The notes beneath the pieces are model-generated. The model had not been told where the DNA came from and did not search any database. It was given only the letters and a program-made list of their open reading frames with translations. Source: CAMPJU01 sp046566095 (lineage in GTDB: Bacteria > Pseudomonadota > Gammaproteobacteria > Xanthomonadales > Xanthomonadaceae). From it: DNA of 14,769 bases. The translations under genes were made by a program, and so were the position numbers. The stretch covers positions 1 to 14,769 of the forward strand of contig JBKHXI010000059.1 in the NCBI GenBank assembly GCA_046566095.1, written 5' to 3'. Position 1 is the stretch's first letter, and each line of letters begins with the position of its first letter. Shown here in pieces: positions 1 to 7,614 of this stretch.

Positions 1-128
1 GTCTGCCATGGACAACCATCCACCGGCCAGACGCCCGCACAAGTCACCTGCGCACACTGTCAAGGAACCCGGGGCCGGCCTCAACGCCTGCACCCATCCC
101 CAAAGCCCGATGGCCGAGGGAGCCGCAC

Positions 129-156
129 ATCATACAGCGGATTCGGAGTCCGTCAA
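129..156 (-). promoter_or_regulatory. Strong sigma70-type promoter firing out of the left edge
   Basis: Read on the minus strand there is a TTGACG -35 box (151-156), a 16-nt spacer and a TATGAT -10 box (129-134). Each box has one mismatch to the consensus. Transcription would start near position 122 and run towards position 1. The bases after the -10 (GTGCGGCTCCC) are GC-rich, as in stringently controlled rRNA and tRNA promoters. No coding region follows within the window, so the product lies beyond the left edge; a stable RNA is a reasonable guess. A perfect TTGACA also occurs downstream on the same strand (58-63), but no -10 lies at the right distance from it. Confidence 0.55.
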
Positions 157-195
157 CACCCGATGAAGGCCGCGGCAGGCGCGGCGGGCGCGGAT

Positions 196-675
196 TCAGG
201 TTCGGCCGCCGCGGGCGCCGTCGGATGCGCCGTCGCGCTTGCGCTCGAACAGCCGCAGGACCACCAGCACGACCAGGGTCAGCGCGGTCGCGGCTCTGGC
301 CAGCAGGTGGTAGCCCAGGCCGGCGGCGATGCCGATCACCGCCACCATCAGCAGCGAGGCGGCGGTGGTGATGCCCTCGACCACGCGCCCGCCGCGATGG
401 CTGAAGATCGTGCCCGCGCCGATGAAGGCGACCCCGGCGACCACGGCCTCGACCAGGCGCAGCGGGTCGATCTGCAGCGCCTCGACGTTGGTCACGCCCG
501 CGCCGACGAACAGCCGCCCGATCCCGAGCAGCAGCGCGGCGGCCCCGGCCACCAGCATGTGGGTGCGGAACCCGGCCGGCTTGCGCTTGAACTCGCGCTC
601 CAGCCCCACCAGCCCGCCGAGCAGCATCGCGTAGGCGGTTGCGAGCACGACCACCCATTGGCTCGGCGCTTCCAT
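196..675 (-). CDS. MgtC/SapB family membrane protein
   Basis: A 159-residue inner-membrane protein of the MgtC/SapB family. The family signature is clear: GLEREFKRKPAGFRTHMLV near residues 24-42, then FIGAGTIF and the EGITTAASL segment in the second half. Four or five hydrophobic stretches fit the family's N-terminal membrane domain. The C-terminal cytoplasmic (ACT-like) domain of full-length MgtC is absent, so this is the short SapB-type form. MgtC itself helps Salmonella survive in low magnesium and in macrophages by affecting ATP synthase and phosphate uptake; the short relatives have no settled function. The ATG start has no strong Shine-Dalgarno sequence. The gene begins 36 nt after the tyrS stop on the same strand and may be cotranscribed with it. 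Confidence 0.85.
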   Translation of the reverse strand: MEAPSQWVVVLATAYAMLLGGLVGLEREFKRKPAGFRTHMLVAGAAALLLGIGRLFVGAGVTNVEALQIDPLRLVEAVVAGVAFIGAGTIFSHRGGRVVEGITTAASLLMVAVIGIAAGLGYHLLARAATALTLVVLVVLRLFERKRDGASDGARGGRT

Positions 676-711
676 GGCGCAAGTCTGGCAGCCGCGGCCG
701 TCAGCGGCGCG

Positions 712-1929
712 TCAGCACGGCGGGCCGGCCACCAGCCGCACCCGCGCGAAGTTGCGCTTGCCCACCTGCAGCACGCCCTCGAACCCCGGGGCGAAGCCGC
801 GCTGCGGGTCCTCCACGACCTCGCCGTCGACCCGCACCGCCCGCTCGCGCAGCTTGCGGTTGGCCTCGGAATTGCTGGGGGTCAGCCCGGCGGCGGTCAG
901 CAGCGCCGCTACCCGCAGCCCCCCGGCAGGCACCACCACGTCGGTGAGCGGCAGCAGCGCGGTATCGCCCTCGCCGCGCACCGCCGCGTTCCAGCCGGCC
1001 ACCGCGCGCTCGGCCGCCGCCTCGCCGTGGAAGCGCGCCGCCAGCTCGCGCGCCAGCCGCAGCTTCAGGTCGCGCGGGTTGAGCGCGCCGGCCTCGATCC
1101 GGCGCCGGCACTCGGCCGCCTCGTCGATCCCGATCTCGAAGCTCAGCAGCTCGATCCAGCGCCACATCAGCGCGTCGTCGATCCGCATCGCCTTGGTCAC
1201 GATGTCGATCGCGGGTTCGTCGATGCCGATGTAGTTGCCCAGCGACTTGCCCATCTTCTGCACGCCGTCGATGCCCTCCAGCAGCGGCATCGTCAGCACC
1301 ACCTGCGGCGGCTGGCCGAAATGCTCCTGCAGGGCGCGGCCGACCAGCAGGTTGAACTTCTGGTCGGTGCCGCCCAGTTCCACGTCGGCCTTCAGCGCCA
1401 CCGAGTCGTAGCCCTGCACCAGCGGATATAGGAACTCGTGGATCGAGATCGGCTGCTGGGCGGCGAAGCGCTTGGCGAAATCGTCGCGCTCGAGCATCCG
1501 CGCCACGGTGTGCTGCGAGGCCAGCCGCACCAGGTCGGCGGCCGGCATCGGGTCGAACCACTCGGAGTTGAAGCGGATCTCGGTGCGCTCGCGGTCGAGC
1601 ACCTTGAACACCTGATCGGCGTAGGTGCGGGCGTTGGCCGCCACCTCCTCGCGGGTGAGCGGCTTGCGGGTGGCGTTCTTGCCGCTGGGGTCGCCGATCA
1701 TCCCGGTGAAGTCGCCGATCAGGAACACCACCGTGTGGCCCAGGTCCTGGAACTGCCGCATCTTGTTGAGCAGCACGGTATGGCCCAGATGCAGGTCGGG
1801 CGCGGTCGGGTCGAAACCGGCCTTGACCCGCAGCGGCCGGCCGGCCTGGAGCCGGGCCTCCAGCTCCTCGCGCTTGAGGATCTCGTCGGCTCCGCGGCCG
1901 ATCAGTTGCAGGGCTTGGTCGATGGACAC
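712..1929 (-). CDS. tyrS: Tyrosyl-tRNA synthetase
   Basis: TyrRS, 405 residues, charges tRNA-Tyr with tyrosine in the cytoplasm. It is a class I synthetase: the HIGH motif appears as HLGH (47-50) and the KMSKS loop as KMGKS (225-229). The LGGTDQKFN segment (185-193) contacts tyrosine, and a C-terminal S4 RNA-binding domain occupies about residues 335-395. The length and the HLGH/KMGKS pair fit the TyrRS subfamily common in gammaproteobacteria such as Pseudomonas and Xanthomonas. The reading frame stays open far upstream. The GTG at 1929 is chosen because the protein then begins MSIDQALQLIGRGAD, as in relatives; a GAGA lies about 8 nt upstream. An AT-richer intergenic region separates it from the divergent M23 gene; I see no convincing -10 for tyrS there. 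Confidence 0.95.
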   Translation of the reverse strand: MSIDQALQLIGRGADEILKREELEARLQAGRPLRVKAGFDPTAPDLHLGHTVLLNKMRQFQDLGHTVVFLIGDFTGMIGDPSGKNATRKPLTREEVAANARTYADQVFKVLDRERTEIRFNSEWFDPMPAADLVRLASQHTVARMLERDDFAKRFAAQQPISIHEFLYPLVQGYDSVALKADVELGGTDQKFNLLVGRALQEHFGQPPQVVLTMPLLEGIDGVQKMGKSLGNYIGIDEPAIDIVTKAMRIDDALMWRWIELLSFEIGIDEAAECRRRIEAGALNPRDLKLRLARELAARFHGEAAAERAVAGWNAAVRGEGDTALLPLTDVVVPAGGLRVAALLTAAGLTPSNSEANRKLRERAVRVDGEVVEDPQRGFAPGFEGVLQVGKRNFARVRLVAGPPC

Positions 1930-2017
1930 GGCAGTCTCATGGCAGGTCGCGAAACGTGACGTCCCGCGTGAAGGCGGCGTTAAGCCTGAGTGAATCCTGA
2001 ATCGATTTAAAAATCCT

Positions 2018-2039
2018 GCCGTCTCAAAGATTTGACGGC
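2018..2039. repeat. Inverted repeat overlapping the M23 -35 box
   Basis: The arms GCCGTC (2018-2023) and GACGGC (2034-2039) are exact inverted copies around a 10-nt AT-rich centre. The right arm overlaps the TTGACG -35 box of the promoter at 2032-2060, which is a position suited to a repressor operator. It lies in the 211-bp tyrS/M23 intergenic region, which also holds a direct repeat AATCCTG at 1993-1999 and 2012-2018. A role as a binding site is inference. Confidence 0.35.
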
Positions 2040-2060
2040 GTGATTTCGCGTGTCTATGGT
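2032..2060 (+). promoter_or_regulatory. Predicted sigma70 promoter of the M23 peptidase gene
   Basis: A TTGACG -35 (2032-2037; five of six consensus bases), a 17-nt spacer and a TATGGT -10 (2055-2060; four of six). Transcription would start near 2067 and leave a leader of about 75 nt before the ATG at 2141. The spacing is ideal and the surroundings are AT-rich compared with the rest of the window. It probably also serves anmK. Confidence 0.5.
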
Positions 2061-2140
2061 ACCGCCGTGACGCGGCCATCACAGGCCCGCCAATTTTTCG
2101 AGCGCTTGTCCAAGCGACAATCGGGCGAGGGGGAAGCCGC

Positions 2141-3589
2141 ATGACCACTCCGGGGAGCGACGGCACGCGCCGTGCACGCATCAGGGCCCTGCGCCAAACC
2201 GCCCTGCAGCGCAGTACCGGCGTCGTCGGACGCTTCGCCTCGGACTGGATCGGCGGCAGCGGCTTCCACGGCCGCTGGACCCGCCGCCACTGGGCGCAGG
2301 CCAGCCTGGCCGCCAGCGTGGTGATGCTGCTGGGCGCGATCGTGCCCGGTTTCTCCGAGGCCACGCAACCGCGCGAACTGCACCAGGGCCCGCGCATCAC
2401 CCAGGCGCTGGCCCTGCCCGAGCTTCCGGTCGCGCGCCAGCGCGCCAGCCAGCCCGGCGACAGCTGGCGGATCGTGACCATCGAACCCGGCCAGACCCTC
2501 GGCGCCATCTTCGAGGACCTGGGCCTGCCGGCCGCCACCATGTACCGCATCCTCGAGCAGCCCGGCGCCCGCCAGGCGCTGACCCGGCTGCGCCCGGGCG
2601 CGCAGCTGGCGTTCGACCTGCCCGAAGGCGGCGCGCTGCGCATGTTCCGCTACGACCGCAGCGATTCGGAGCGGGTGGAACTGAGCTTCGACGGCGACAG
2701 CGTCCGCGAGCTGGTGATCGAACGGCCGGTCGAGACCCGCACCGTGGTCGCCAGCGGCACCATCGAAAGCTCGCTGTACGCCGCCGCGCGCAAGGCCGGC
2801 CTCGCCCCCGGCGCGATCGTGGCGATGACCGACCGGATCTTCCAGTACGACATCGATTTCGACCGCGACACCCGGCGCGGCGACCGTTTCAGCGTGGTCT
2901 ACGAGGAGACCTGGCGCGAGGGCGAGCGGATCGGCAGCGGCGAGGTGCTGGCCGCCAGCTTCACCACCGGCGGCAAGACCTACACCGGCCTGCGTTACGA
3001 GCGCGACGGCAAGGCCGAGTATTTCGACCTGGACGGCCGGCCGCTGAAGAAGAGCTTCATCCGCATGCCGATCCCGTACGCGCGGCTGAGCTCGCGCTAC
3101 GGCGCCCGCCGCCACCCGGTGCTGGGCAAGGTGCGGATGCACGCGGGGGTCGACTACGCCGCCGGCACCGGCACCCCGATCATGGCCGCCGGCGACGCGC
3201 GGGTGCAGTTCGCCGGCTGGAAGGGCGGCTACGGCCGCACCGTGGTGCTCGACCATGGCCGCGGCTACACCACGCTGTACGCGCACATGTCGCGCTTCGG
3301 CAAGTACAAGGCCGGGCAGCGGGTGCCGCAGGGCGCGGTGATCGGCTACGTGGGCACCTCGGGCCTGTCGACCGGCCCGCACCTGCATTACGAATTCCGG
3401 GTCAACGGCGCCCATCGCGACCCGCTGACCGTGACCATGCCGCCGCCCGAGCCGCTGAAGGGCGCGGCGCTGGCCGCGTTCCGCGCGCAGACCGCGCCGG
3501 TGCTGGCGCAGCTGCGCAAGCGCGAGCAGCGCGAGGCGGCGGTGCTGGTGGCCGGGACCGAGGGCTCCGCCGCCCCGGACCGGGGCTGA
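2141..3589 (+). CDS. M23 family peptidoglycan endopeptidase, MepM-like
   Basis: A 482-residue envelope metallopeptidase predicted to cut peptide cross-links in peptidoglycan. A basic cytoplasmic tail (1-50) is followed by one membrane segment (about 53-69), so the rest faces the periplasm. Next come an OapA/LysM-like region (WRIVTIEPGQTLGAIFEDLG, from about residue 108), a Csd3-like middle domain (about 200-260) and the lysostaphin-type M23 domain. The zinc ligands are H334, D338 (HAGVD) and H416 of HLH (414-416); H382 in LYAHM is the catalytic histidine. The order matches E. coli MepM (YebA), which cleaves D-Ala-mDAP bonds, although this protein is about 40 residues longer. A GAGGGGGA Shine-Dalgarno sequence precedes the ATG. 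anmK follows 31 nt downstream, probably in one transcript. Confidence 0.9.
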   Translation: MTTPGSDGTRRARIRALRQTALQRSTGVVGRFASDWIGGSGFHGRWTRRHWAQASLAASVVMLLGAIVPGFSEATQPRELHQGPRITQALALPELPVARQRASQPGDSWRIVTIEPGQTLGAIFEDLGLPAATMYRILEQPGARQALTRLRPGAQLAFDLPEGGALRMFRYDRSDSERVELSFDGDSVRELVIERPVETRTVVASGTIESSLYAAARKAGLAPGAIVAMTDRIFQYDIDFDRDTRRGDRFSVVYEETWREGERIGSGEVLAASFTTGGKTYTGLRYERDGKAEYFDLDGRPLKKSFIRMPIPYARLSSRYGARRHPVLGKVRMHAGVDYAAGTGTPIMAAGDARVQFAGWKGGYGRTVVLDHGRGYTTLYAHMSRFGKYKAGQRVPQGAVIGYVGTSGLSTGPHLHYEFRVNGAHRDPLTVTMPPPEPLKGAALAAFRAQTAPVLAQLRKREQREAAVLVAGTEGSAAPDRG

Positions 3590-3620
3590 GCCGGGCCCGG
3601 CGCCACCGGGACCTGCGGCC

Positions 3621-4844
3621 GTGGCCGCTCCCGAGCCCGGCGCCGGCGGGCGGCCGCCCGCCGTCGTCGACGGCCTGTTCCTGGGCCTGATCTCCGGCAC
3701 CAGCGCCGACGGCATCGATGCCGCGCTGGTACGCTTCGGCGCCGATGCCGGGCCGCAGGGCTGCGGCCTGGTCGCCGCCCGCACCTTCCCCTGGGAGCCG
3801 GCGCTGCGCGCGCGGCTGCTGGCGCTCGGCCAGGGCGGCGCGCTGGACTCGCTGGACGAGTACGGGACGCTGGACGTACGCATCGGCGAAGCCTTCGCCG
3901 CGGCGGCGCTGGCGCTGCTGGCGCAGGCGGGCGTCGACCCCGCGCAGGTGCGGGCGATCGGCTCGCACGGCCAGACCCTGCGCCACCGCCCGCACGGCGC
4001 CGCGCACGACGGGCGGCACCCGTTCACCCTGCAGCTGGGCGACAGCCACGTGATCGCCGAGCGCACCGGCATTGCCACCGTCGCCGACTTCCGCCGCCGC
4101 GACCTGGCCGCCGGCGGCCACGGCGCGCCGCTGCTGCCGGCCCTGCACGCTGCGCTGCTGGCCGACCCGGCCGAGGACCGGGCGGTGCTCAACCTCGGCG
4201 GCATCGCCAACCTGACCCTGCTGCCCGCGGCCGGCGGCGCGCCGGTGCGCGGTTTCGACACCGGCCCGGCCAACGCCCTGCTCGATGCCTGGTGCCAGCG
4301 CCACACCGGCCGCGCGTTCGACGCCGACGGCGCCTTCGCCGCCGGCGGCCGGGTGGTCCCGGCGCTGCTGGAACGGCTGCTGGACGAAGCCTGGTTCGCG
4401 CAGCCGCCGCCCAAGAGCAGCGGCCGCGAGCAGTTCCAGCTGGGCTGGCTGGAACCGCGGCTGCGCGGCGAATCGCCGGCGGACGTCCAGGCGACCCTGC
4501 TCGAACTCACCGCCGCGACCGTGGCCCGGGCGCTGCAGGCCGCGCAGCCGGGCACCGCGCGCCTGCTGGCCTGCGGCGGCGGCGTCCACAACCGGCTGCT
4601 GATGCAGCGGCTGCAGGCGCGGCTGCCCGGGGTGGCGCTGGAAACGACCGCCGGCCACGGCCTCGACCCCGACCATGTCGAGGCCATGGGCTTCGCCTGG
4701 CTGGCGCGGCGGACGCTGGCGGGGCTGCCGGGCAACCTGCCCGCGGTCACCGGCGCGCGCGGGCCGCGGATCCTGGGTTGCGTGCACCCGGTCGCGCCGG
4801 CAGCCGGCGGGCGCGGCCCGGACGCGGCTGACGACGGGCCCTGA
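3621..4844 (+). CDS. anmK: Anhydro-N-acetylmuramic acid kinase
   Basis: AnmK, 407 residues, opens the anhydro ring of 1,6-anhydroMurNAc recycled from the cell wall and phosphorylates it with ATP to MurNAc-6-phosphate. Family signatures: the phosphate loop GLISGTSADGIDAAL (22-36), GSHGQTLRH (114-122), VADFRRRDLAAGGHGAP (154-170), the stretch that carries the catalytic aspartate in the family, then NLGGIANL and, near the C-terminus, CGGGVHNRLL. The ORF opens with GTG at 3621; this adds about 18 residues before the conserved core, and no better start is visible. The C-terminus is also a little longer than usual. It lies 31 nt after the M23 gene on the same strand. The gap contains a perfect 12-bp palindrome (3590-3601) of no obvious role. 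The substrate source, ampG, is in the convergent operon next door. Confidence 0.93.
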   Translation: MAAPEPGAGGRPPAVVDGLFLGLISGTSADGIDAALVRFGADAGPQGCGLVAARTFPWEPALRARLLALGQGGALDSLDEYGTLDVRIGEAFAAAALALLAQAGVDPAQVRAIGSHGQTLRHRPHGAAHDGRHPFTLQLGDSHVIAERTGIATVADFRRRDLAAGGHGAPLLPALHAALLADPAEDRAVLNLGGIANLTLLPAAGGAPVRGFDTGPANALLDAWCQRHTGRAFDADGAFAAGGRVVPALLERLLDEAWFAQPPPKSSGREQFQLGWLEPRLRGESPADVQATLLELTAATVARALQAAQPGTARLLACGGGVHNRLLMQRLQARLPGVALETTAGHGLDPDHVEAMGFAWLARRTLAGLPGNLPAVTGARGPRILGCVHPVAPAAGGRGPDAADDGP

Positions 4845-4918
4845 ACCGCCCGCGCCCGACCGCGCGCGTCTGCCCACCATCGGAGATGGATCGTCCGGGG
4901 ATCCTGCGCGAGCGGAGC

Positions 4919-5227
4919 CTAGAACGGGCGGCGGCGGTCGGGGTCCGGGGGCTCGGCGCCGTCGTCGCCGGCCGCCGCCGCGATGCGGCCGATCAGGGCG
5001 AAGCCCGGGTCGTCGGGCACCTGCTCGAGGGCGGCGATCGCCGCCTGCAGCACGTCCGATTCCTGGTGGTCCAGGTTGCCGGGCGCACCGGCCTCCTCGC
5101 ACTGGTACAGGCCCTGCTCGATCAGCCGCAGCAGGGTGTCGTGCATGCTCCAGCCGCGGGCCTGCGCAAGCTCGCGGATGCGCTCGGCCAGCACCGGGTC
5201 GATGTCGCGCAGCACGATGTCGGTCAT
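4919..5227 (-). CDS. Small ribbon-helix-helix (Arc/CopG-like) protein
   Basis: A 102-residue cytoplasmic protein, not recognised as a named gene. Residues 3-42 read as a ribbon-helix-helix fold: a short strand (DIVLRDID), a helix (PVLAERIRELAQARG) and a second helix (SMHDTLLRLIEQGL). Such domains bind DNA as dimers through the strand, as in Arc, CopG and FitA-type antitoxins. The remaining 55 residues are acidic and end in a proline- and arginine-rich tail. Start: the ATG at 5227 has a GGGAGGG Shine-Dalgarno sequence 9 nt upstream. It is the last gene of the minus-strand xth-ampG set, 56 nt after the ampG stop. No toxin gene accompanies it, so a lone regulator is likelier than an antitoxin. 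Targets are unknown. Confidence 0.75.
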   Translation of the reverse strand: MTDIVLRDIDPVLAERIRELAQARGWSMHDTLLRLIEQGLYQCEEAGAPGNLDHQESDVLQAAIAALEQVPDDPGFALIGRIAAAAGDDGAEPPDPDRRRPF

Positions 5228-5283
5228 GCCGGGCTGCCCTCCCGCCTGCCCGGATGCAGTTTGCCTGCCGGGGCCCCGTCCAT

Positions 5284-6696
5284 TCAAACAACGGCGGCCT
5301 TCGCCGCGACCGGTCCCGGCCCGCGCCGGCCGAGCAGCAGGCACAGCAACACCCCGGGGATGCCGATCAGCGCGGTGCCGATGAAGAACAGCGCGTAGCC
5401 GTCGAGCGGGCCGGTGGCCGCCTGCAGCGTCTCCACGGCCACGCCGGAAAAGCCCTTCAGCACCTTGCCCAGCAAGGCGTAGAACGAACTGAGCAGGGCG
5501 TACTGGGTCGCGGTGTAGCCGATGTTGGTCAGGCTCGACATGTAGCCGATCAGGGCTACCCCGGCGAAGCCGCTGCAGAAGTTGTCGATCGACATCGCGG
5601 TCGCGAACACCGCCGGGTCGCCCCCGGCCCAGGCCAGCCAGGCGAAGGCGATGTTGGAGCCGGGGCCCAGCACCGCACCGAGCAGCAGCGTCGCCAGGAA
5701 CCCGAAGCGCACCGCGCACAGGCCGGCCGCGGCCACGCCGACCACGGTCGCCGCCAGGCCGATGGTGGCGCGCACCCCGCCCACGGTCTCCTTGTCGATG
5801 CCAAGGTCCGCGTAGAAGGGGTTGGCCATCGGCCCCATCACGAAGTCCGGGAGCCGGTACAGGCTGATCACCAGCAGCATCAGCCAGGCCCAGCTGCCGT
5901 GCTGGCGGAAGAAGGCGACGAACGGGCCGACCAGCGCGTCGAACAGGCCGCGCGCGGTCCACAGCGCCGGGGCGCCCGCCACCGGGGCGAGCGCGGTGGC
6001 GACCGGCTCGCGCGCCATCAGCACCGCGGCCATGCCCACGCCCATCAGCGCCGCCATCGCCGTGTACGACAGCGACCAGCCGATCTGCGCGGCCAGGATC
6101 AGGATCAGCGCATCGGTCACCAGCAGCGCGCCACGGTAGCCCAGCGTGGCCGAGGAGGTGAGCAGGCCCTGCTGCTCGTTGCTGTCGGCGATCTCGATGC
6201 GCCAGGCGTCGACCACGATGTCCTGGGTCGCCGAGGCGAAGGCCACCACCAGCGCCAGCGCGCCGAACACCACCAGATGATCGAGCGCCAGGCCGCCGAG
6301 CAGCAGCTGCCCTTCGCGCGGCTCGATCAGCGCCATCGCCACCAAGGCCGCGGCCACCACGATCTGCGCCAGCAGCATCCAGCCGCGGCGGCGCCCGAGC
6401 AGGCGCCCGAACAGCGGCGCGTCGACCTTGTCCACCAGCGGCGCCCACAGGAACTTGAGCGAATAGGCGATGCCGACCCAGGACAGGAAGCCGATCGTGG
6501 ACAGCTCGATCGCGTTCTCGCGCATCCAGAAGCCCAGGGTGTTGCCGACCAGGTACAGCGGCACGCCGGAGCTGAAGCCCAGCAGCAGCATCGCCAGCAC
6601 CTTGGGCTCGCGCAGGTTGCGCAGCACCCGGCGCCATCCGGGCTCGGCCGGCGGCGCCACGGGGGGGACGGGCGGCGCGGAGGGGCTAGCCGCCAT
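5284..6696 (-). CDS. ampG: AmpG family muropeptide permease (MFS)
   Basis: A 470-residue inner-membrane major-facilitator protein that imports GlcNAc-anhydroMurNAc peptides into the cytoplasm for recycling; in many Gram-negatives it also supplies the signal for AmpC beta-lactamase induction. After a proline-rich cytoplasmic tail (1-20) the chain matches AmpG closely: LLLGFSSGVPLYLVGNTLGF (37-56), then IGFLSWVGIAYSLKFLWAPL, GRRRGWMLLAQ and the AmpG hallmark SATQDIVVDAW. About 12-14 hydrophobic segments follow across the whole length. The ATG at 6696 lies inside the end of the exonuclease gene (11-nt overlap), so translation is probably coupled. Its partner kinase gene, anmK, is convergent, about 440 nt beyond the end of this gene. 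Confidence 0.9.
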   Translation of the reverse strand: MAASPSAPPVPPVAPPAEPGWRRVLRNLREPKVLAMLLLGFSSGVPLYLVGNTLGFWMRENAIELSTIGFLSWVGIAYSLKFLWAPLVDKVDAPLFGRLLGRRRGWMLLAQIVVAAALVAMALIEPREGQLLLGGLALDHLVVFGALALVVAFASATQDIVVDAWRIEIADSNEQQGLLTSSATLGYRGALLVTDALILILAAQIGWSLSYTAMAALMGVGMAAVLMAREPVATALAPVAGAPALWTARGLFDALVGPFVAFFRQHGSWAWLMLLVISLYRLPDFVMGPMANPFYADLGIDKETVGGVRATIGLAATVVGVAAAGLCAVRFGFLATLLLGAVLGPGSNIAFAWLAWAGGDPAVFATAMSIDNFCSGFAGVALIGYMSSLTNIGYTATQYALLSSFYALLGKVLKGFSGVAVETLQAATGPLDGYALFFIGTALIGIPGVLLCLLLGRRGPGPVAAKAAVV

Positions 6697-7495
6697 GGTC
6701 GTATTCCACCAGGTAGGGGGCGTGGTCGGAGAAGCGCGGCTCCGGGAACACCCGGCAGTCGCGGATGCGGTCGCGCAGGCCGGGCGTCACCAGCTGGTAG
6801 TCGATCCGCCAGCCGACGTTCTTCGCGCGCGCCGCGCCGCGCTGGCTCCACCAGGTGTACACGTCGCTGGCCTCGGGCCTGAGCGCGCGGAAACTGTCGA
6901 CCCAGCCGCGTTCGGGCTGCGCGCTGCCGTCGCCGCAGGCGTCGGCGATCAGGCCGTTGAGCCAGGCGCGCTCGGGCGGCAGGCAGCCGGAGTTCTTCTG
7001 GTTCGAGGTCCAGTTGCGGATGTCGTTGCGCGCGCGGACGATGTTCCAGTCGCCGCACAGCACGTAGTGGCGGCCACTGGCCAGCCACCGGTCGAGGATC
7101 GGCCGCAGCCAGTCCATCACCTCGAACTTGAAGCCCTGGCGCAATTCGCCCGACGAACCCGACGGGATGTAGAACGAAACCACGCTCAGGTCGCCGTAGC
7201 GCGCCTCGATGTAGCGGCCCTCGTCGTCGAACGGGGCCCAGCCCAGCGCGGTGCGCACCTCGTCGGGCTCGCGCCGGCTGTAGATCGCCACGCCGCTGTA
7301 GCCCTTCTTCGTGATGGCGTCGCGGAACCAGGCGCGGTAGCCCGGCGGCAGGAACGCCTCGCCCTGGAGCTGGTGCTCCTGGGCCTTGGTCTCCTGCACG
7401 CACAGCACGTCCACGTCCTGCGCCGGGAACCAGTCGAAGAAGCCCTTGGACGCGGCCGAGCGCAGGCCGTTGGCGTTGAAGCTCATGATCCGCAT
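6686..7495 (-). CDS. xth: Exodeoxyribonuclease III family protein at the crc locus
   Basis: A 269-residue endonuclease/exonuclease/phosphatase-fold protein, predicted to cut at abasic sites and digest duplex DNA 3'-5' in base-excision repair. All ExoIII active-site positions are present: N7, E35 (QETK), Y109, D149 and N151 (GDWN), D232 (RIDYQ), and D257-H258 (FSDHAP). The gene is divergent from pyrE, as crc is in Pseudomonas, and segments such as PPERAWL and GWRIDYQLVTPGLR resemble Crc. Crc, however, has lost the catalytic residues and acts with Hfq as a translational regulator; this protein has kept them. The start MRIMSFNANGLR fits the family, though the ATG has no clear Shine-Dalgarno sequence. 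It is the first gene of the xth-ampG-RHH operon. Confidence 0.9.
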   Translation of the reverse strand: MRIMSFNANGLRSAASKGFFDWFPAQDVDVLCVQETKAQEHQLQGEAFLPPGYRAWFRDAITKKGYSGVAIYSRREPDEVRTALGWAPFDDEGRYIEARYGDLSVVSFYIPSGSSGELRQGFKFEVMDWLRPILDRWLASGRHYVLCGDWNIVRARNDIRNWTSNQKNSGCLPPERAWLNGLIADACGDGSAQPERGWVDSFRALRPEASDVYTWWSQRGAARAKNVGWRIDYQLVTPGLRDRIRDCRVFPEPRFSDHAPYLVEYDHGG

Positions 7496-7579
7496 GCGGT
7501 CGGCGGTGCCCGGCGACGGAAGTCGGCCAAGGGTAGCGGATTCGCCGCGACCCGCCGCGGCGGCCGGTCGGGCGCGGTT

Positions 7580-7585
7580 TATGAT
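7580..7585 (+). promoter_or_regulatory. Candidate -10 box for pyrE
   Basis: TATGAT (five of six consensus bases) lies 30 nt before the pyrE GTG in the 119-bp xth/pyrE divergent region. It would give a leader of about 23 nt, too short for an attenuator. No good -35 lies 16-18 nt upstream, so the call rests on one box in an otherwise GC-rich stretch. Confidence 0.35.
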
Positions 7586-7614
7586 CGTCCTGTTCCGCTC
7601 CCAGGCCCTGGCCC

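Noticed and set aside
135..160. tRNA-Arg-like anticodon arm on the minus strand (CGGA-CTCCGAA-TCCG)
   Set aside because: The 7-nt loop looks right, but no D-arm, T-arm or acceptor stem can be built around it; the bases are better explained as the spacer of the promoter at 129-156.
163..1431. Long plus-strand ORF (422 codons) across the MgtC and tyrS genes
   Set aside because: It is the antisense of two clear genes. Its protein is rich in H, Q, R and A with no domain, as expected of a GC-rich shadow frame. The same applies to the long frames opposite ampG, pgm and coaB.
2054..4750. Minus-strand open frame of 898 codons opposite the M23 and anmK genes
   Set aside because: Low-complexity shadow translation with no family signature; both plus-strand genes have complete catalytic motifs.
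4877..4904. Terminator hairpins between anmK and the RHH gene (CCATC/GATGG and GGATC/GATCC)
   Set aside because: Both stems are only 5 bp, they overlap and exclude each other, and neither has a T-run; too weak to call.
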